A stretch of DNA of 47,123 nucleotides from Opitutus sp. (GTDB taxonomy: Bacteria > Verrucomicrobiota > Verrucomicrobiia > Opitutales > Opitutaceae). A program made the position numbers and the translations under genes. Shown here piece after piece: positions 34,737 through 45,306 of the stretch. Every line of letters begins with the position of its first letter. Position 1 is the first letter of the stretch. Location of the stretch: NCBI GenBank assembly GCA_009695305.1, contig SIBG01000027.1:1-47123 (forward strand). The letters are read 5' to 3'. The notes under the pieces are model-generated. The model had not been told where the DNA came from, did not search any database, and saw only the letters and a list, made by a program, of their open reading frames with translations.

Positions 34737-37514
34737 ATGGCCGCCAAATCCAAAGCTAGGAAACCCGCCAAGAAAAAGTCCGCCTCCAAGAAGGCCCTCA
34801 AATGCGTTTACACCTGGGGCGCCGGCAAAGCCGACGGCCACGGCGGGATGAAAAATCTCCTCGGCGGCAAAGGCGCCAACCTCGCCGAGATGACCCGCAT
34901 CAGCCTCCCCGTGCCCCCCGGCTTCACCATCACGACCGAGGTCTGCACCTATTTCTACGCCAACCGGCGCGCCTATCCCGCCTCCTTGCAGGCTCAGATG
35001 GAAGCCGGCGTGAAAAACATGGAGGCGATCATGGGCTACAAGTTCGGTGACGCCGTGGGCTTCCCGCTCCTCGTCGCCGTCCGCTCGGGTGCCCGCGACT
35101 CGATGCCCGGCATGATGGACACCATCCTCAACCTCGGCCTCAACGACCAGACCGTCCTCTCCCTCGTCGCTGCGACCAAGAACGAGCGCTTCGCGTGGGA
35201 CTGCTACCGCCGCTTCATCCAGATGTATGGCGACGTCGTCATCGGCGTGCAGAAGCGGGAAGGCGAAGACCACGATCCTTTCGAGACGGTCATTCACAAT
35301 TTCAAGCACGAGGCCTATCACCGGGACATCATTGATTCCGACCTCACCGCCGCCGACCAGCAGGAACTGGTCAAACGCTTCAAGGCCCTCGTGCTTGAGC
35401 GCACCGGCCACGTCTTCCCGAACGATCCATGGGAACAGCTCCGCGGCGCTGCCGGCGCCGTCTTCGGCTCCTGGATGAACGATCGCGCCAAGGTCTACCG
35501 GGCGAAATACGGCATCCCCTCCGAGTGGGGCACCGCCGTCAACGTGCAGGCGATGGTTTACGGCAACACCGGCGAGACCTCCGGCTCCGGCGTCGCGTTC
35601 ACCCGCAATCCCGCGAATGGCACTAACGAATTCTACGGTGAGTTTCTCCTCAACGCCCAGGGCGAGGACGTCGTCGCCGGCGTCCGCACGCCCGAACCCG
35701 TCCTCAAGCTCAAGGACCAGATGCCCAAGTCCTACGCCGAGCTGCTCCGCGTCCGCAAAACCCTCGAGGCGCACTTCAAGGATGTTCAGGACATCGAGTT
35801 CACGATTCAGGAAGGCAAGCTGTTCATGCTGCAGACGCGCAACGGCAAGCGCACCGCCGCCGCCGCGCTCAAGTTCTCCATCGATATGGTGAGGGAGAAA
35901 CTCATCGATTGGCGCACCGCGATCATGCGCAACCCCGCCGATCAGCTCGAGCAACTCCTCGCGCCCATCTTCGATCTCGCCGCGGTCAAGCAAGCCAAGG
36001 TCATCGCCACCGGCCTCCCCGCCGGCCCCGGCGCCGCCACCGGCAAGATCTACTTCAACGCCGACCGCGCGGTCATCGCCGCCGAGAAGGGCGAGAAAGT
36101 CCTCCTCGTCCGCGTCGAAACGTCGCCCGAAGATCTCCGCGGCATGATCGCCGCCGAAGGCATTCTCACCGCGCGCGGTGGGGTCTCCTCGCACGCCGCC
36201 CTCGTCGCCCGCCAGATGGGCAAGGTCTGCGTCTGCGGCGCCGCCTCGCTGCAGGTCGACTACGACAAGAAGACCGTCACCGTCGAAGGCACGACCTACG
36301 CCGAAGGCGATTTCATCTCCATCGACGGCACCATCGGCACGGTTTACGCCGGCCAGATTCCGACCGCGCCCTCCGAAATCATCGCGGGCCTCCTCCACGG
36401 CGACCCGGCCGCCAAAGCCACGCAGAAATTCAAGAGCTTCACGCAGCTCATGAAGTGGTGCGCGCAAGCCACCAAGCTGCAGGTCCGCACGAACGCCGAC
36501 ACGCCCGAGCAGACCGCGCAAGCGATCGCGTTCGGCGCCGTGGGCATCGGCCTCACCCGCACCGAGCACATGTTCTTCGAAGGCGACCGCATCGACGCCA
36601 TGCGCGAGATGATCCTCGCGGGCAACGTGGCCGACCGCCAAGCCGCCCTCGCGAAACTCCTCCCCTACCAACGCGCGGACTTCCTCGGCATCTTCAAGGC
36701 GCTGAAAGGCTTTCCCGCCACGATCCGCTTTCTCGATCCGCCGCTCCACGAGTTCCTGCCGAACTCGAAGGAAGCGCAGATGGACCTCGCCCGGAAACTC
36801 AACGTGCCCGTCGAGAAAATCATCCACCGCGTCCACGAGTTGCATGAGTTCAACCCGATGCTCGGGTTCCGCGGCTGCCGGCTCGGCATCAAATATCCCG
36901 AGATCACCGCGATGCAGGCCCGCGCCGTCTTCGAGGCCGCCGCCGATGCGAACAAGGCCGGCTTCAAGGCCAAGCCCGAAATCATGATCCCGCTCGTCGG
37001 CTTCAAGAAGGAACTCGATCTCCAAGTCGCGCTCGTTCACTCCGTCGCCGCCGCCGTCATGGCCGAGAAAAAGACCAAGCTCACCTACTCCGTCGGCACG
37101 ATGATTGAAATCCCGCGCGGCGCCCTCACGGCCGACGAGATCGCCCACACCGCCGAGTTCTTTAGCTTCGGCACCAACGATCTCACGCAGACCTGCCTCG
37201 GCATGTCGCGCGACGACTCCGGCTCCTTCCTCGGCGCCTATCAAGAGACCGAGATCATGAAGAAAAACCCGTTCGCGAGCATCGACCAGACCGGCGTCGG
37301 CCAACTGATGCAGATTGCGATCACGAAGGGCCGGAAGACGCGCCCGAACATCAAGCTCGGCATCTGCGGCGAACACGGTGGCGATCCGGACTCGGTGAAA
37401 TTCTGCCACAAGCTCGGCCTCAACTACGTCTCCTGCTCGCCCTACCGCGTGCCGGTGGCGCGCCTGGCCGCAGCGCAAGCGGCCGTCGCGGATCTCAAGT
37501 CCGCCAAAAAATAA
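34737..37514 (+). CDS. ppdK: Pyruvate, phosphate dikinase
   Basis: A 925-residue enzyme of the usual length for PPDK, interconverting pyruvate + ATP + Pi with PEP + AMP + PPi. A Lys-rich tail (about residues 1-22) precedes the nucleotide-binding domain ([33 protein letters not shown]). The phosphohistidine domain has [16 protein letters not shown] with catalytic H486. The C-terminal PEP/pyruvate barrel carries FGTNDLTQ and the general-acid cysteine C877 in [10 protein letters not shown]. This separates it from PEP synthase. It is a single-gene unit with its own terminator. Together with the PPi-type PEP carboxykinase at 41772 it suggests pyrophosphate-linked PEP metabolism. Confidence 0.96.
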   Translation: MAAKSKARKPAKKKSASKKALKCVYTWGAGKADGHGGMKNLLGGKGANLAEMTRISLPVPPGFTITTEVCTYFYANRRAYPASLQAQMEAGVKNMEAIMGYKFGDAVGFPLLVAVRSGARDSMPGMMDTILNLGLNDQTVLSLVAATKNERFAWDCYRRFIQMYGDVVIGVQKREGEDHDPFETVIHNFKHEAYHRDIIDSDLTAADQQELVKRFKALVLERTGHVFPNDPWEQLRGAAGAVFGSWMNDRAKVYRAKYGIPSEWGTAVNVQAMVYGNTGETSGSGVAFTRNPANGTNEFYGEFLLNAQGEDVVAGVRTPEPVLKLKDQMPKSYAELLRVRKTLEAHFKDVQDIEFTIQEGKLFMLQTRNGKRTAAAALKFSIDMVREKLIDWRTAIMRNPADQLEQLLAPIFDLAAVKQAKVIATGLPAGPGAATGKIYFNADRAVIAAEKGEKVLLVRVETSPEDLRGMIAAEGILTARGGVSSHAALVARQMGKVCVCGAASLQVDYDKKTVTVEGTTYAEGDFISIDGTIGTVYAGQIPTAPSEIIAGLLHGDPAAKATQKFKSFTQLMKWCAQATKLQVRTNADTPEQTAQAIAFGAVGIGLTRTEHMFFEGDRIDAMREMILAGNVADRQAALAKLLPYQRADFLGIFKALKGFPATIRFLDPPLHEFLPNSKEAQMDLARKLNVPVEKIIHRVHELHEFNPMLGFRGCRLGIKYPEITAMQARAVFEAAADANKAGFKAKPEIMIPLVGFKKELDLQVALVHSVAAAVMAEKKTKLTYSVGTMIEIPRGALTADEIAHTAEFFSFGTNDLTQTCLGMSRDDSGSFLGAYQETEIMKKNPFASIDQTGVGQLMQIAITKGRKTRPNIKLGICGEHGGDPDSVKFCHKLGLNYVSCSPYRVPVARLAAAQAAVADLKSAKK

Positions 37515-37554
37515 TCGAGTAGGAGCGGCTCAACGCTGCGAAGAGTTCTCCACC

Positions 37555-37587
37555 AGCCCCGCGCCCTCACCGGCGCGGGGCTTTTTC
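37555..37587 (+). terminator. Intrinsic terminator of ppdK
   Basis: AGCCCCGCGCC and GGCGCGGGGCT pair in a strong GC-rich stem around a short CTCAC-type loop, followed at once by TTTTTCTT. It starts 40 bp after the ppdK stop codon. Confidence 0.88.
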
Positions 37588-37659
37588 TTACCCACGTTCT
37601 ACTTGGTCCCGTCCGTCTCCACGCTCGACACACGTCGGTCGATCGCCTCTTTCGTCTCC

Positions 37660-39075
37660 ATGCGACCCCACCCGATTTTCGCTTTCGCCCTGCTCCTTTT
37701 GGTTGTGCGGACCGCCGTCGCGCAATCCGCCCCACCGGTCTACCTCGCCGCCGTCGCCGAGGAAACGATGCGACACTTCCAAGCCCTCGTGCGTATGGAC
37801 ACCAGTGATCCTCCCGGAAACGAGGTCCCCGCCGTCGAATACCTCAAGCGCATCCTCGAGGCTGAGGGTATCGAGACGAAGGTCTTCGCCCTTGATCCGC
37901 AGCGCCCAAACCTCGTCGCACGCATCCGTGGGAACGGTTCAAAGCGGCCGCTCCTCATCATGGGTCACACCGACACGGTGAACATCGACCCGAAGAAGTG
38001 GAAACACGGCCCGTTCTCCGCGACCCGCGAAGGCGGTTACGTCTACGGACGCGGCACGGTCGACGACAAAGACAATGTCACCTCTTCGCTCATGACGATG
38101 CTGCTGCTCAAACGCAGCAAAGTCGCCCTCGACCGCGATGTCATCTTCCTCGCCGAAGCCGGTGAAGAAGGGAACGTGAAGTTCGGCATCGAGTTCATGG
38201 TGCGCGAGCACATGGCTGAAATCGACGCCGAGTTCTGTCTCGCCGAAGGTGGCGGCGTCGTTCGCACCGGGGGCAAGATCCAATACGCCAGCGTGCAGAC
38301 GACCGAGAAAATCCCCAACCGCATCCGCCTCGTCGCCAACGGCGTCGCCGGCCACGGCTCCGTGCCTCTCCGCTCCAACGCCGTCGTCCACCTCGCGAAA
38401 GCCATCGCCAAAATCGCCGACTGGCAGCCGCCCATGCGCCTCAACGAGACCACCCGCGCCTTCTTCGAGCGCCTCGCCACCATCAGCACGCCAGAGGAAG
38501 CCGCCCGCTATCGCGCCATCCTTGCCGGCGACGAAACTGGCGCCGCACAGGAATACTTCGCCGAAAACGTCCCGCGCTTCAACTCCACCCTCCGCACCTC
38601 CATTTCGCCGAACATGATCAGCGGCGGCTACCGCGTAAACGTCATCCCCTCCGAGGTCGAAGCGACGCTCGATATCCGTGCCCTGCCGGACGAAGACATG
38701 ACCCGCTTCCTCGATCAGCTCCGCCAACTGATCAACGACCCCGCCGTGGAGGTGATCCACGCGCCCGGCCATAGTCGCCCGAGTGCCCCGCCCTCCCGGC
38801 TCCGCACGGAGGCCTTCGAAATCCTCGAAGCGGCGGTCAAGCGTCACTACCATACCATTACGATCCCCACCATGAGCACGGGCGCGACCGACATGGCCTA
38901 TCTCCGCGCGCACGGCATCGATTGCTTTGGCATCGGCCCGATGATCGACAGCGAAGACGGCCCCAAGGGCTTCGGCGCCCACAGCGATCAGGAACGCATT
39001 CTCGAAGAAGCTCTCTTCGCGTTCACCCGCTTCAACTACGACGTCGTCCTGAGCCTCGCCGCGACGAAGCGCTAG
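37660..39075 (+). CDS. Exported M20 family metallopeptidase
   Basis: A 471-residue protein counted from the ATG at 37660, which opens a signal peptide ending at VAQSAPP (about residue 22). Metal ligands and catalytic residues of the M20/M25/M40 family are placed: His in MGHTDTV, bridging Asp in GRGTVDDKD, the Glu pair in AEAGEEG, and the late His in GFGAHSDQERI. The dimerisation domain (VNGVAGHGSVPLRSNAV...GYRVNVIPSEVEATLDIR) lies between them. It probably cleaves peptides or N-acyl amino acids in the periplasm. Specificity is not readable. Confidence 0.9.
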   Translation: MRPHPIFAFALLLLVVRTAVAQSAPPVYLAAVAEETMRHFQALVRMDTSDPPGNEVPAVEYLKRILEAEGIETKVFALDPQRPNLVARIRGNGSKRPLLIMGHTDTVNIDPKKWKHGPFSATREGGYVYGRGTVDDKDNVTSSLMTMLLLKRSKVALDRDVIFLAEAGEEGNVKFGIEFMVREHMAEIDAEFCLAEGGGVVRTGGKIQYASVQTTEKIPNRIRLVANGVAGHGSVPLRSNAVVHLAKAIAKIADWQPPMRLNETTRAFFERLATISTPEEAARYRAILAGDETGAAQEYFAENVPRFNSTLRTSISPNMISGGYRVNVIPSEVEATLDIRALPDEDMTRFLDQLRQLINDPAVEVIHAPGHSRPSAPPSRLRTEAFEILEAAVKRHYHTITIPTMSTGATDMAYLRAHGIDCFGIGPMIDSEDGPKGFGAHSDQERILEEALFAFTRFNYDVVLSLAATKR

Positions 39076-39309
39076 ACCAAAACCTGCGCGCGCTGCGCGC
39101 CTCTCAAGGCCAAGCACTGCTCGTGCACCAGCTATCGGCACGGTCTGAAAAAATAAAAACCTCTTTTCCCCAAACCTGTGCCGCGGAAAAACAAAAAAAA
39201 CTCATCGCGTTTGAACTCCCCCCGCCAGGGCGTGCGGTGCGGCGACTGGCGGGCAGACTCGGCGCATGGTTTCCCCAGGGTTGGTCTACCCTCATCCGCA
39301 GCCAAGCCC
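39076..39309. other. Convergent spacer
   Basis: 234 bp between two converging genes. It contains A-rich and T-rich runs around 39148-39210 and a short GCGCGC palindrome near 39087. I see no gene and no clear terminator stem. Confidence 0.4.
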
Positions 39310-40524
39310 TCACGCGCCCCCGCGGAACAGCCGCAGATAATTTCCCGGCCGCCGCATCGCGGCGGAGTAGGTCGTCTCTCCGGTCACGATCTTCGTCATG
39401 AGTTCGGTCATCCGCTGGCCGTGCCGCTTGAGCAGCACCGTGCGCAGCCGCGGGCATTCGTAAAACACCCACGCCAGCCAACGCGCGATCCGCAGTTCAC
39501 CCAACAGCGTCTGTTCGAGGGCGGCACGATAGCAGCGTTTCACGGCCGCCTCGGCGAACTCCCCGGCGAGGATCGCGCGCGCCGCCAGTTGCCCGCTCAA
39601 TATTCCCGCCGTGATACCCTCGGCCGTCACCGGATCGGCCAGCCCGGCGGCGTCACCGGCGAAGAGCACCCGGTGCGCGCCAAACATTCCGTCGCGCGGC
39701 CGGCAGGGGATCAGGTAGCCGTGCCGCTCCTCGTGCAACGGCGTGCCGAGGCCCAGCACCTCGAGGTAGCGCCGGTAGTGCTGCGGCAGGTTGGCTGCGC
39801 CGCGCACGGTCGTGCCCACGCCGATCGACAGGTGCCCGCGTTTGGGAAACACCCAGCCATAGCCGGCGGGCACGAGCCCGAAATCGAAGCGCGCTGCCCG
39901 CAGCAGCGGCGCCATCGCGTCCGCCGCAAACGTCGCCTCGCATTCGAACGCCGGAAACACCCCGCGCAATTCCGGCCGGCCCGTCTGCTTCGCCACCACA
40001 CTCGCCGCGCCGTCCGCCGCAATGACGAAGCGCACGCGGAATTCACCCGCCCCGGTGGCGAGCGTCACGTGATCCGCGCCCAACGTCACCTCGCGCACGG
40101 TCGTGCCGGTGAAGAGTTGTGCGCCGGCCTGCACCGCCGCGGTCGTGATCAAGTGATCGAAGCGGTCGCGCATCACCATTGAAACGATCGGCTGCTCGCG
40201 CCCGCAGGCGAAACGCATCGGCGGCCCGTGGTGGACAAACTCGGCCACGTGACACTCGCGCTCGACCACGGCGCGCACGTCGAGGGGCAACAGCGCGACC
40301 GCCCGGCGGAGCACGCCGCCCCCGCAGGTCTTGTAGCGGGGCGGCACGGCTTTCTCAATCAGGCCCACGCGCAGCCCGCGGCCGCCGAGCGCCAGCGCCG
40401 CCGCCGCGCCCGCCGGCCCCGCGCCGACGATGGCGACGTCGAGTTCGACGGTCTGGCCGCTGGCGGTGGTTGGAGCGGTGCTGGTCACCCGGCTCTTGTA
40501 AGTGAGACCGGACCGCGCTGTCAC
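39310..40524 (-). CDS. Geranylgeranyl reductase-like FAD-dependent oxidoreductase
   Basis: A flavoprotein of about 392-404 residues. The frame starts with GTG at 40524; another GTG at 40488 lies nearer the domain. The FAD motif VAIVGAGPAGAAAALAL is at about residues 30-46, CGGGV follows a PPRYKTCGGG segment typical of the geranylgeranyl reductase family, and FAGDAAGLADPVTAEGI is the second FAD-contact motif. Such enzymes saturate prenyl chains of lipids or quinones, or act on related polyenes. The substrate is unknown. No isoprenoid genes are adjacent. It is divergent from the uncharacterised gene at 40645. Confidence 0.86.
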   Translation of the reverse strand: MTARSGLTYKSRVTSTAPTTASGQTVELDVAIVGAGPAGAAAALALGGRGLRVGLIEKAVPPRYKTCGGGVLRRAVALLPLDVRAVVERECHVAEFVHHGPPMRFACGREQPIVSMVMRDRFDHLITTAAVQAGAQLFTGTTVREVTLGADHVTLATGAGEFRVRFVIAADGAASVVAKQTGRPELRGVFPAFECEATFAADAMAPLLRAARFDFGLVPAGYGWVFPKRGHLSIGVGTTVRGAANLPQHYRRYLEVLGLGTPLHEERHGYLIPCRPRDGMFGAHRVLFAGDAAGLADPVTAEGITAGILSGQLAARAILAGEFAEAAVKRCYRAALEQTLLGELRIARWLAWVFYECPRLRTVLLKRHGQRMTELMTKIVTGETTYSAAMRRPGNYLRLFRGGA

Positions 40525-40607
40525 CGCATTCCGCGCGGAATCGATCTGCCCGCCGTCGACGCCTGGACTCGGCCGCCTCGCTCCGCCGGCGGCCCCATTG
40601 TTTCTAT

Positions 40608-40636
40608 TTGTCAGACGGCACTCCGACGCCGATAAC
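40608..40636 (+). promoter_or_regulatory. Possible promoter giving a near-leaderless transcript
   Basis: TTGTCA (40608-40613) and GATAAC (40631-40636) are spaced by exactly 17 bp. The start codon of the downstream gene is only 8 bp past the -10 box, so transcription would begin at or within a base or two of the ATG. Confidence 0.4.
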
Positions 40637-40644
40637 GTCCGTTC

Positions 40645-41577
40645 ATGGAATTGTCCGGCGCCACCTTGGAGCGTTTACGGGACGAGGCCTACGCCTTCCT
40701 TTGCCGGAGAGCCGTGGAGGAAAAGCTGGTGGCCCTCGCCCGCGAAAAGGAAATCATCGCGAGCACGCGACCGCCGTTCACCGGACGCACGCACAAAGTG
40801 GCACGCGCCGCCTACACGCGCTCAATGCGCACCGCCCTCGACAACGAAGCGGCGCTCCGCGACCGGCTGGCGCAAATCGGCGAGATCGAGGCTTGGCTGC
40901 AACCGATGCTGCGCAGCGAAATTGCCGGCCCCCTCACTGACTCCACTCCAGAATTCGCGCGCTACCCGCAAATCCGTGCGCGCTTGGACGACTGGCAACA
41001 GTCGTTTCGATTGCTGCCGGAGCTGCTCGTCCCCTTTGCCCGCGAGCTGCGCAGCCTGCGCCAGGCGACCACCGGACCCGCCGCGGCCCGCCAGTTTGCG
41101 CCGGCGCTCGCCAAGTTGCGCGAACTCGCCGGGCCCCTCGAACAACAGCACCACGAGCTCCTTGTAATCACTGGGGCCGTCGGTGAACTCACCGGGACCG
41201 GGCCGGCGGGCGAGATCTGCGCCCCGCCGCTGCCGGATTTTCGCCGCGTCACGTGGGTCAACCGCCTCGCGGTGGTTTCCCTGGAGACCGCGGCGGTCGA
41301 AGTCACCCACTTCGAGGCGGAAGTCCGGGCGTTTCTGGCCGGTGGAATCGACACCGCGCTCGCCCGCGCCGAAGCCAGCCGCGATCTGTGCACGCAACTT
41401 GAGAACCGGGCGGTCGAAAAATTCTGGGCACCGCTCCGCCGCCGCGCCCGCGCGCACTTCGTGGAGGATAGCGACATCGACGACGTGCTCGCCACGCTGA
41501 CCAAGCGCTACGGCAGTGGGGGCACGGGGCGACGGACAAAATCGCTCACGATGAATCCGTTTTTCAAAAAACGCTGA
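40645..41577 (+). CDS. Uncharacterised helical protein upstream of the PPi-PEPCK gene
   Basis: A 310-residue soluble protein that I do not recognise. It is rich in Leu, Ala, Arg and Glu and predicted to be mostly helical, with coiled-coil-like stretches near the start (residues 5-40), 80-110 and 215-260. Short non-helical links such as ICAPPLPDFRRVTWVN occur near residue 195, and a basic tail ends NPFFKKR. There is no signal peptide or membrane span. It is the nearest gene upstream of the PPi-type PEP carboxykinase on the same strand (194-bp gap), so a functional link is possible but unproven. It could be a structural or regulatory partner. Confidence 0.75.
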   Translation: MELSGATLERLRDEAYAFLCRRAVEEKLVALAREKEIIASTRPPFTGRTHKVARAAYTRSMRTALDNEAALRDRLAQIGEIEAWLQPMLRSEIAGPLTDSTPEFARYPQIRARLDDWQQSFRLLPELLVPFARELRSLRQATTGPAAARQFAPALAKLRELAGPLEQQHHELLVITGAVGELTGTGPAGEICAPPLPDFRRVTWVNRLAVVSLETAAVEVTHFEAEVRAFLAGGIDTALARAEASRDLCTQLENRAVEKFWAPLRRRARAHFVEDSDIDDVLATLTKRYGSGGTGRRTKSLTMNPFFKKR

Positions 41578-41771
41578 GCCGATTTCGTGCCCGGGTCGGA
41601 CGTCTGGGCCATTTCAAACGATCGCCGGCCGCCTGCTCCCGCCACGGCGTCAACCCGACCTTCCGCGTCCGACCGCGGAGTTGGTCCGAAACCCGCTTAC
41701 GCGATTGCCCAAACCTGCGTTTTTCCGCCTGCTGGTTCTCCAGCCGTTCGCGCTCCTTCTCGTTTTCCGCC

Positions 41772-44700
41772 ATGCCTTCGTCCGCTCAAACTCTTCCGCC
41801 CATTCCCGATCCCGCTGACCCGCGGCTCTTGGCCTACGTCAACCTCAAGCTCCACGAAATCGGCCAGCCCCGCGCGGTGCTCGCCGATGGCGACGGGCTC
41901 GGCGGCTTCGTCGATCACTTCCTCACGCTCAGCCGCGAAAAGGACCGCGCCCTCGCCCGCCACCTCTGCCCCGTCGATCAGCGCATCCAGAATTTTATCT
42001 ACGACTGTCTCGACGGCGCCGAGGACAGTCCCCGCCTGCCCGCCACCACCTTCGTGCTCGACCGCCCTGGCCTCGCCCGCGCCCTCTCGCTACCGCCCGG
42101 CCGGGACGAGCATCACAGCTCCATCCTCGCCTCGCTCCGCGTCCGCCAGGGCGTGCTCCACAACCCGCGCAGCGACCGCCGCACCACGTCGGGCATCTTC
42201 CACGTCACCGAGGGCGGCCTGCCGGTGCCCGACGACAAAAAGGCCGTGCCCGCCGCCGTGTTCGGCCGCCTGTTGGAGCGCGCGCTCACGCCGCCGGCCG
42301 AGTTGCTCCGCCTCCCCTTCACAGCGGCCTCGCCCGCGCCGGCGGAGTGTTTCGTCTCGCTGCACCTGCGCCCCGTCGTGGTGCCCGCCGTGCCCGGCTT
42401 CTCGCCCGTGCGCGCGATGGAGACGCGGTTCTTCGTCCCCGGCGCGCTCGTCGCCAATCTCGATTTTGTCGAGAGCATCTTCGGCAACGCCGGCGATCCG
42501 CACCTCCCGGACCACGATGCCGCCCTCCACCCCGAGCACTGGACCGGCCACACCGGCTGCATCATCCTCGCGACGCATCTCAACACCTTCACCAAATCCG
42601 AGCTCGGCCTGCCCAAGTGGGAGGACGCCACCGTCCGCCAGCGCCGGGACGGCATGTGCTGGAAGAATCCCGCCGAACTCTACAACGACGGCGGGGCCTT
42701 CAAGCTCACGGCCCGCAGCGCGGCGGGCGTGATCGTCACGCTGATTTCCGACAACTATTTCGGTTACTGCAAAAAAGAGGTGAAGACCCAGATCAGCTTC
42801 GCCGCGAATCTTCTGGGCCGCGCCGAGGAGGAGCACGCCGGCGGCGCGATCGTTTTTCCGAGCTACGATCTCGGCGAGGATTTTTCGCTCAGCACCTACG
42901 TGCCCGTCGTTGACCACACGTTTGCTGAGACGCTCGCGCTCCTCGGCGACCGCGCCGACCCGCAGCCCGGCGGCTGGGCGCGGGACCGCGCGCACCCCGA
43001 CATCTACTACGTCCCGCACGCCGCGCGCTTCGACCTGCGCACCCAAAGCGTCACCTGGCAGGACGAAGCGGGCGCCGCGCAAAAACTAAAACTCCTTCCC
43101 GGCCTCACCTACGTGCTGCCGTCCGGCTACAAGGTCGAGATGGCCAAGCCCGACGAGGGCCGCCGCTGGCGGCTCCGCGGCACCACGGCCGAGGGTCTGC
43201 TCTGCCACAAGCCCTGCACCGTCTCCGGCGGCGGCAAATCTGAAATCTCCAAATCGATCGCCGACGCCACGTTCACCGGCCCCGTCTTCGTCAGCGAGCT
43301 CGCGAAGGATCTCGACCTCGTCGACTCCATCCTGCGCCGCGACTACCACACCCGGTTCCGCGATCCCGCCAACCACAAGCCCCAGGGCCGGCCCATCCTC
43401 AGCGCCGAACGCTCGCTCGGCTCCGTCGTCAAACTCCTCAGCCTCAGCGCCGACTATACCGACGACTACAACGCGTGGCTCGGCACGATCCCGCGCTACA
43501 TCCGCGACCTCGTGCTCATCGTGAAACGCGCCTACAAGCCCGAGTGGGGCGACGACTGGCGCGCGCACTACACCGTCGATACGATCAATGCCCGCCCCGG
43601 CAACGAGCTGAAATACAACCGCGAAAAGCTTCTCACGCACTACCTGCGCGTGGGCTTCACCAAGGACGGCAGCTGGCGCACCTTCACCCTGCGCAAGGAT
43701 TTTCTCCCCGCGGAAAAAATCCAGGTCGAGGACGACATCACCGCCTCGGCCGTCGCGCCCGCCGCGCAGGTCGCCGGCCTACCCGCCACCGCGCGCGAGC
43801 TCTCCCTGAAATTCGTGCACAACTGCGAGCTCCGCCTGTTCCAGCGCCCGGACGACGCCATCATCCGCGGCTACGATCACCGCACCGAGCACGATTTCGC
43901 CGAGCCCGGCCACTTTTTCTCCAACTACGAACCGCTCTCCCGCGACCACGCGCGCGCCATCGTCGAGGACACCCTCGGTTTCGAGACTTACACCGAGCCG
44001 ATGCGCCGCATCTTTCACGAATTCCTCGCCGCCGACCGGCCCGCGTTTCTCGTCTCGCCCGCGCATCCGCGCCTCGTCGACGGCAAGCCGTCGAAAAATC
44101 CCCGCTACCTGCAGAACCGCCCCGACCTGGAGAATCCGCGCGCCACCTACCTCGCGCAAACCGGCGCGCGGCTCTACCGCCGCCTCGCCGCCGACGCGCC
44201 CGTGCCGTTCCCGGTCGGCGCGATCCTGATGGGCCGCCGGCTCAACCCCGCCGAGCCCGGCGTGCGCCCGCTCTGCGTCTACGGCCCGATCCACTATCAG
44301 GATCTGCCCGAGGCGTTCATGGATCTCATCGCCAGCCTCACCGGCAAATCCCCCTCGACCACCGGGGCCGGCTCCGAAGGCGCGCTGACCAAGGGCCCCT
44401 TCAACGCCCTCCCGCCCATTTACGATCTCAACGCCGCGCTCGTCTCCTTCGTGCTGACCGGCCTGCCGATCTTCTTTACCGCCGCCGGCTGGGTCGGCCC
44501 GCACCACCGCGTCGATCACGACATCAGCCTGCTCGTCCCCGAAATCTGGTGCCGCATGACGCCCGAGGAACGCACCCCCGCTTTCCTCATCGCCCACGGC
44601 TGCCTGGAACGCTGCACCGATTTTGAGCAAGCCGGCCGCCGCGTGCTCGCGAGCCGCCTCGGCTGGCGCATCACCGCGCGTTTCGTGCAGAGCTTCTGCG

Positions 44701-45233
44701 GCCGCGTGCTCAGTAACCCGAGCACCGTGTTCGAGGACGAGTTCCTCCAGCCCGAAAAACAGGACGCCGCCACCTTCGCCGACGGCGTGGACAACATCGT
44801 CGCCGCCATGCGCGCCGCCGCCGAAAATTATTTCGCCGACGGCTCGATCGCGCAGGCCGTGCCGCCGCTGCGTGCGCTGCTGCACGTGATGCGCGACGGC
44901 ACGTGGGAAGGACGCGGCCCGGACGACGCCGCGTTTCGCGCGCTCTTCACGCGCGAGACCCTCCTCGCGAGTGCCTGGTATCGCGCCCGCCTCGAGGCCC
45001 AGCGCACCATCGACGCGCACCTCTGGACGCGGCACGCCGGCTACCTGGACAAATTTCTCTCGCGCCCGAACTACGCCGACATCGCCACGCGCCTCGACAT
45101 CCGTGGCCGCCTCGCGCGCGCCGCCACGGCCGCACGGGCGGCCCGCGAGCCGGCCTACCTCGAGAAACTAACCGGCACCCTCGGCGCCGAGCCCGCCATC
45201 GCCACCGAGCTGATAAAATTGTCGGCGCAATAA
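41772..45233 (+). CDS. PPi-type phosphoenolpyruvate carboxykinase
   Basis: An 1153-residue cytoplasmic enzyme. Its length and motifs match the diphosphate-dependent PEP carboxykinase family (EC 4.1.1.38), known from Propionibacterium and Entamoeba and only distantly related to ATP/GTP PEPCKs. Recognisable blocks are GHTGCIILATHLNTFTKSE (about residue 255), ISDNYFGYCKKEVKTQIS (about 330), a Gly-rich CTVSGGGKSEISKS loop (about 480-492), LQNRPDLENP (about 780) and GKSPSTTGAGSEGALTKG (about 858-875). The reaction is oxaloacetate + PPi with PEP + CO2 + Pi. No frame damage is seen. I recognise the family from memory of its motifs rather than from a search. The nearby ppdK also uses PPi. Confidence 0.85.
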   Translation: MPSSAQTLPPIPDPADPRLLAYVNLKLHEIGQPRAVLADGDGLGGFVDHFLTLSREKDRALARHLCPVDQRIQNFIYDCLDGAEDSPRLPATTFVLDRPGLARALSLPPGRDEHHSSILASLRVRQGVLHNPRSDRRTTSGIFHVTEGGLPVPDDKKAVPAAVFGRLLERALTPPAELLRLPFTAASPAPAECFVSLHLRPVVVPAVPGFSPVRAMETRFFVPGALVANLDFVESIFGNAGDPHLPDHDAALHPEHWTGHTGCIILATHLNTFTKSELGLPKWEDATVRQRRDGMCWKNPAELYNDGGAFKLTARSAAGVIVTLISDNYFGYCKKEVKTQISFAANLLGRAEEEHAGGAIVFPSYDLGEDFSLSTYVPVVDHTFAETLALLGDRADPQPGGWARDRAHPDIYYVPHAARFDLRTQSVTWQDEAGAAQKLKLLPGLTYVLPSGYKVEMAKPDEGRRWRLRGTTAEGLLCHKPCTVSGGGKSEISKSIADATFTGPVFVSELAKDLDLVDSILRRDYHTRFRDPANHKPQGRPILSAERSLGSVVKLLSLSADYTDDYNAWLGTIPRYIRDLVLIVKRAYKPEWGDDWRAHYTVDTINARPGNELKYNREKLLTHYLRVGFTKDGSWRTFTLRKDFLPAEKIQVEDDITASAVAPAAQVAGLPATARELSLKFVHNCELRLFQRPDDAIIRGYDHRTEHDFAEPGHFFSNYEPLSRDHARAIVEDTLGFETYTEPMRRIFHEFLAADRPAFLVSPAHPRLVDGKPSKNPRYLQNRPDLENPRATYLAQTGARLYRRLAADAPVPFPVGAILMGRRLNPAEPGVRPLCVYGPIHYQDLPEAFMDLIASLTGKSPSTTGAGSEGALTKGPFNALPPIYDLNAALVSFVLTGLPIFFTAAGWVGPHHRVDHDISLLVPEIWCRMTPEERTPAFLIAHGCLERCTDFEQAGRRVLASRLGWRITARFVQSFCGRVLSNPSTVFEDEFLQPEKQDAATFADGVDNIVAAMRAAAENYFADGSIAQAVPPLRALLHVMRDGTWEGRGPDDAAFRALFTRETLLASAWYRARLEAQRTIDAHLWTRHAGYLDKFLSRPNYADIATRLDIRGRLARAATAARAAREPAYLEKLTGTLGAEPAIATELIKLSAQ

Positions 45234-45306
45234 AATCTCCGCGCACTTCCGCTCCGAAGGGAGGAGCCTGCTGGCAGGCGATTCGTAACTCTCCCACCGA
45301 TCGCGT

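Noticed and set aside
34476-37478. 1000-codon open frame antisense to ppdK
   Set aside because: It has a repetitive Glu/Gly/Val/Asp/Arg-rich composition typical of the reverse strand of a high-GC gene. The plus-strand PPDK has all its motifs.
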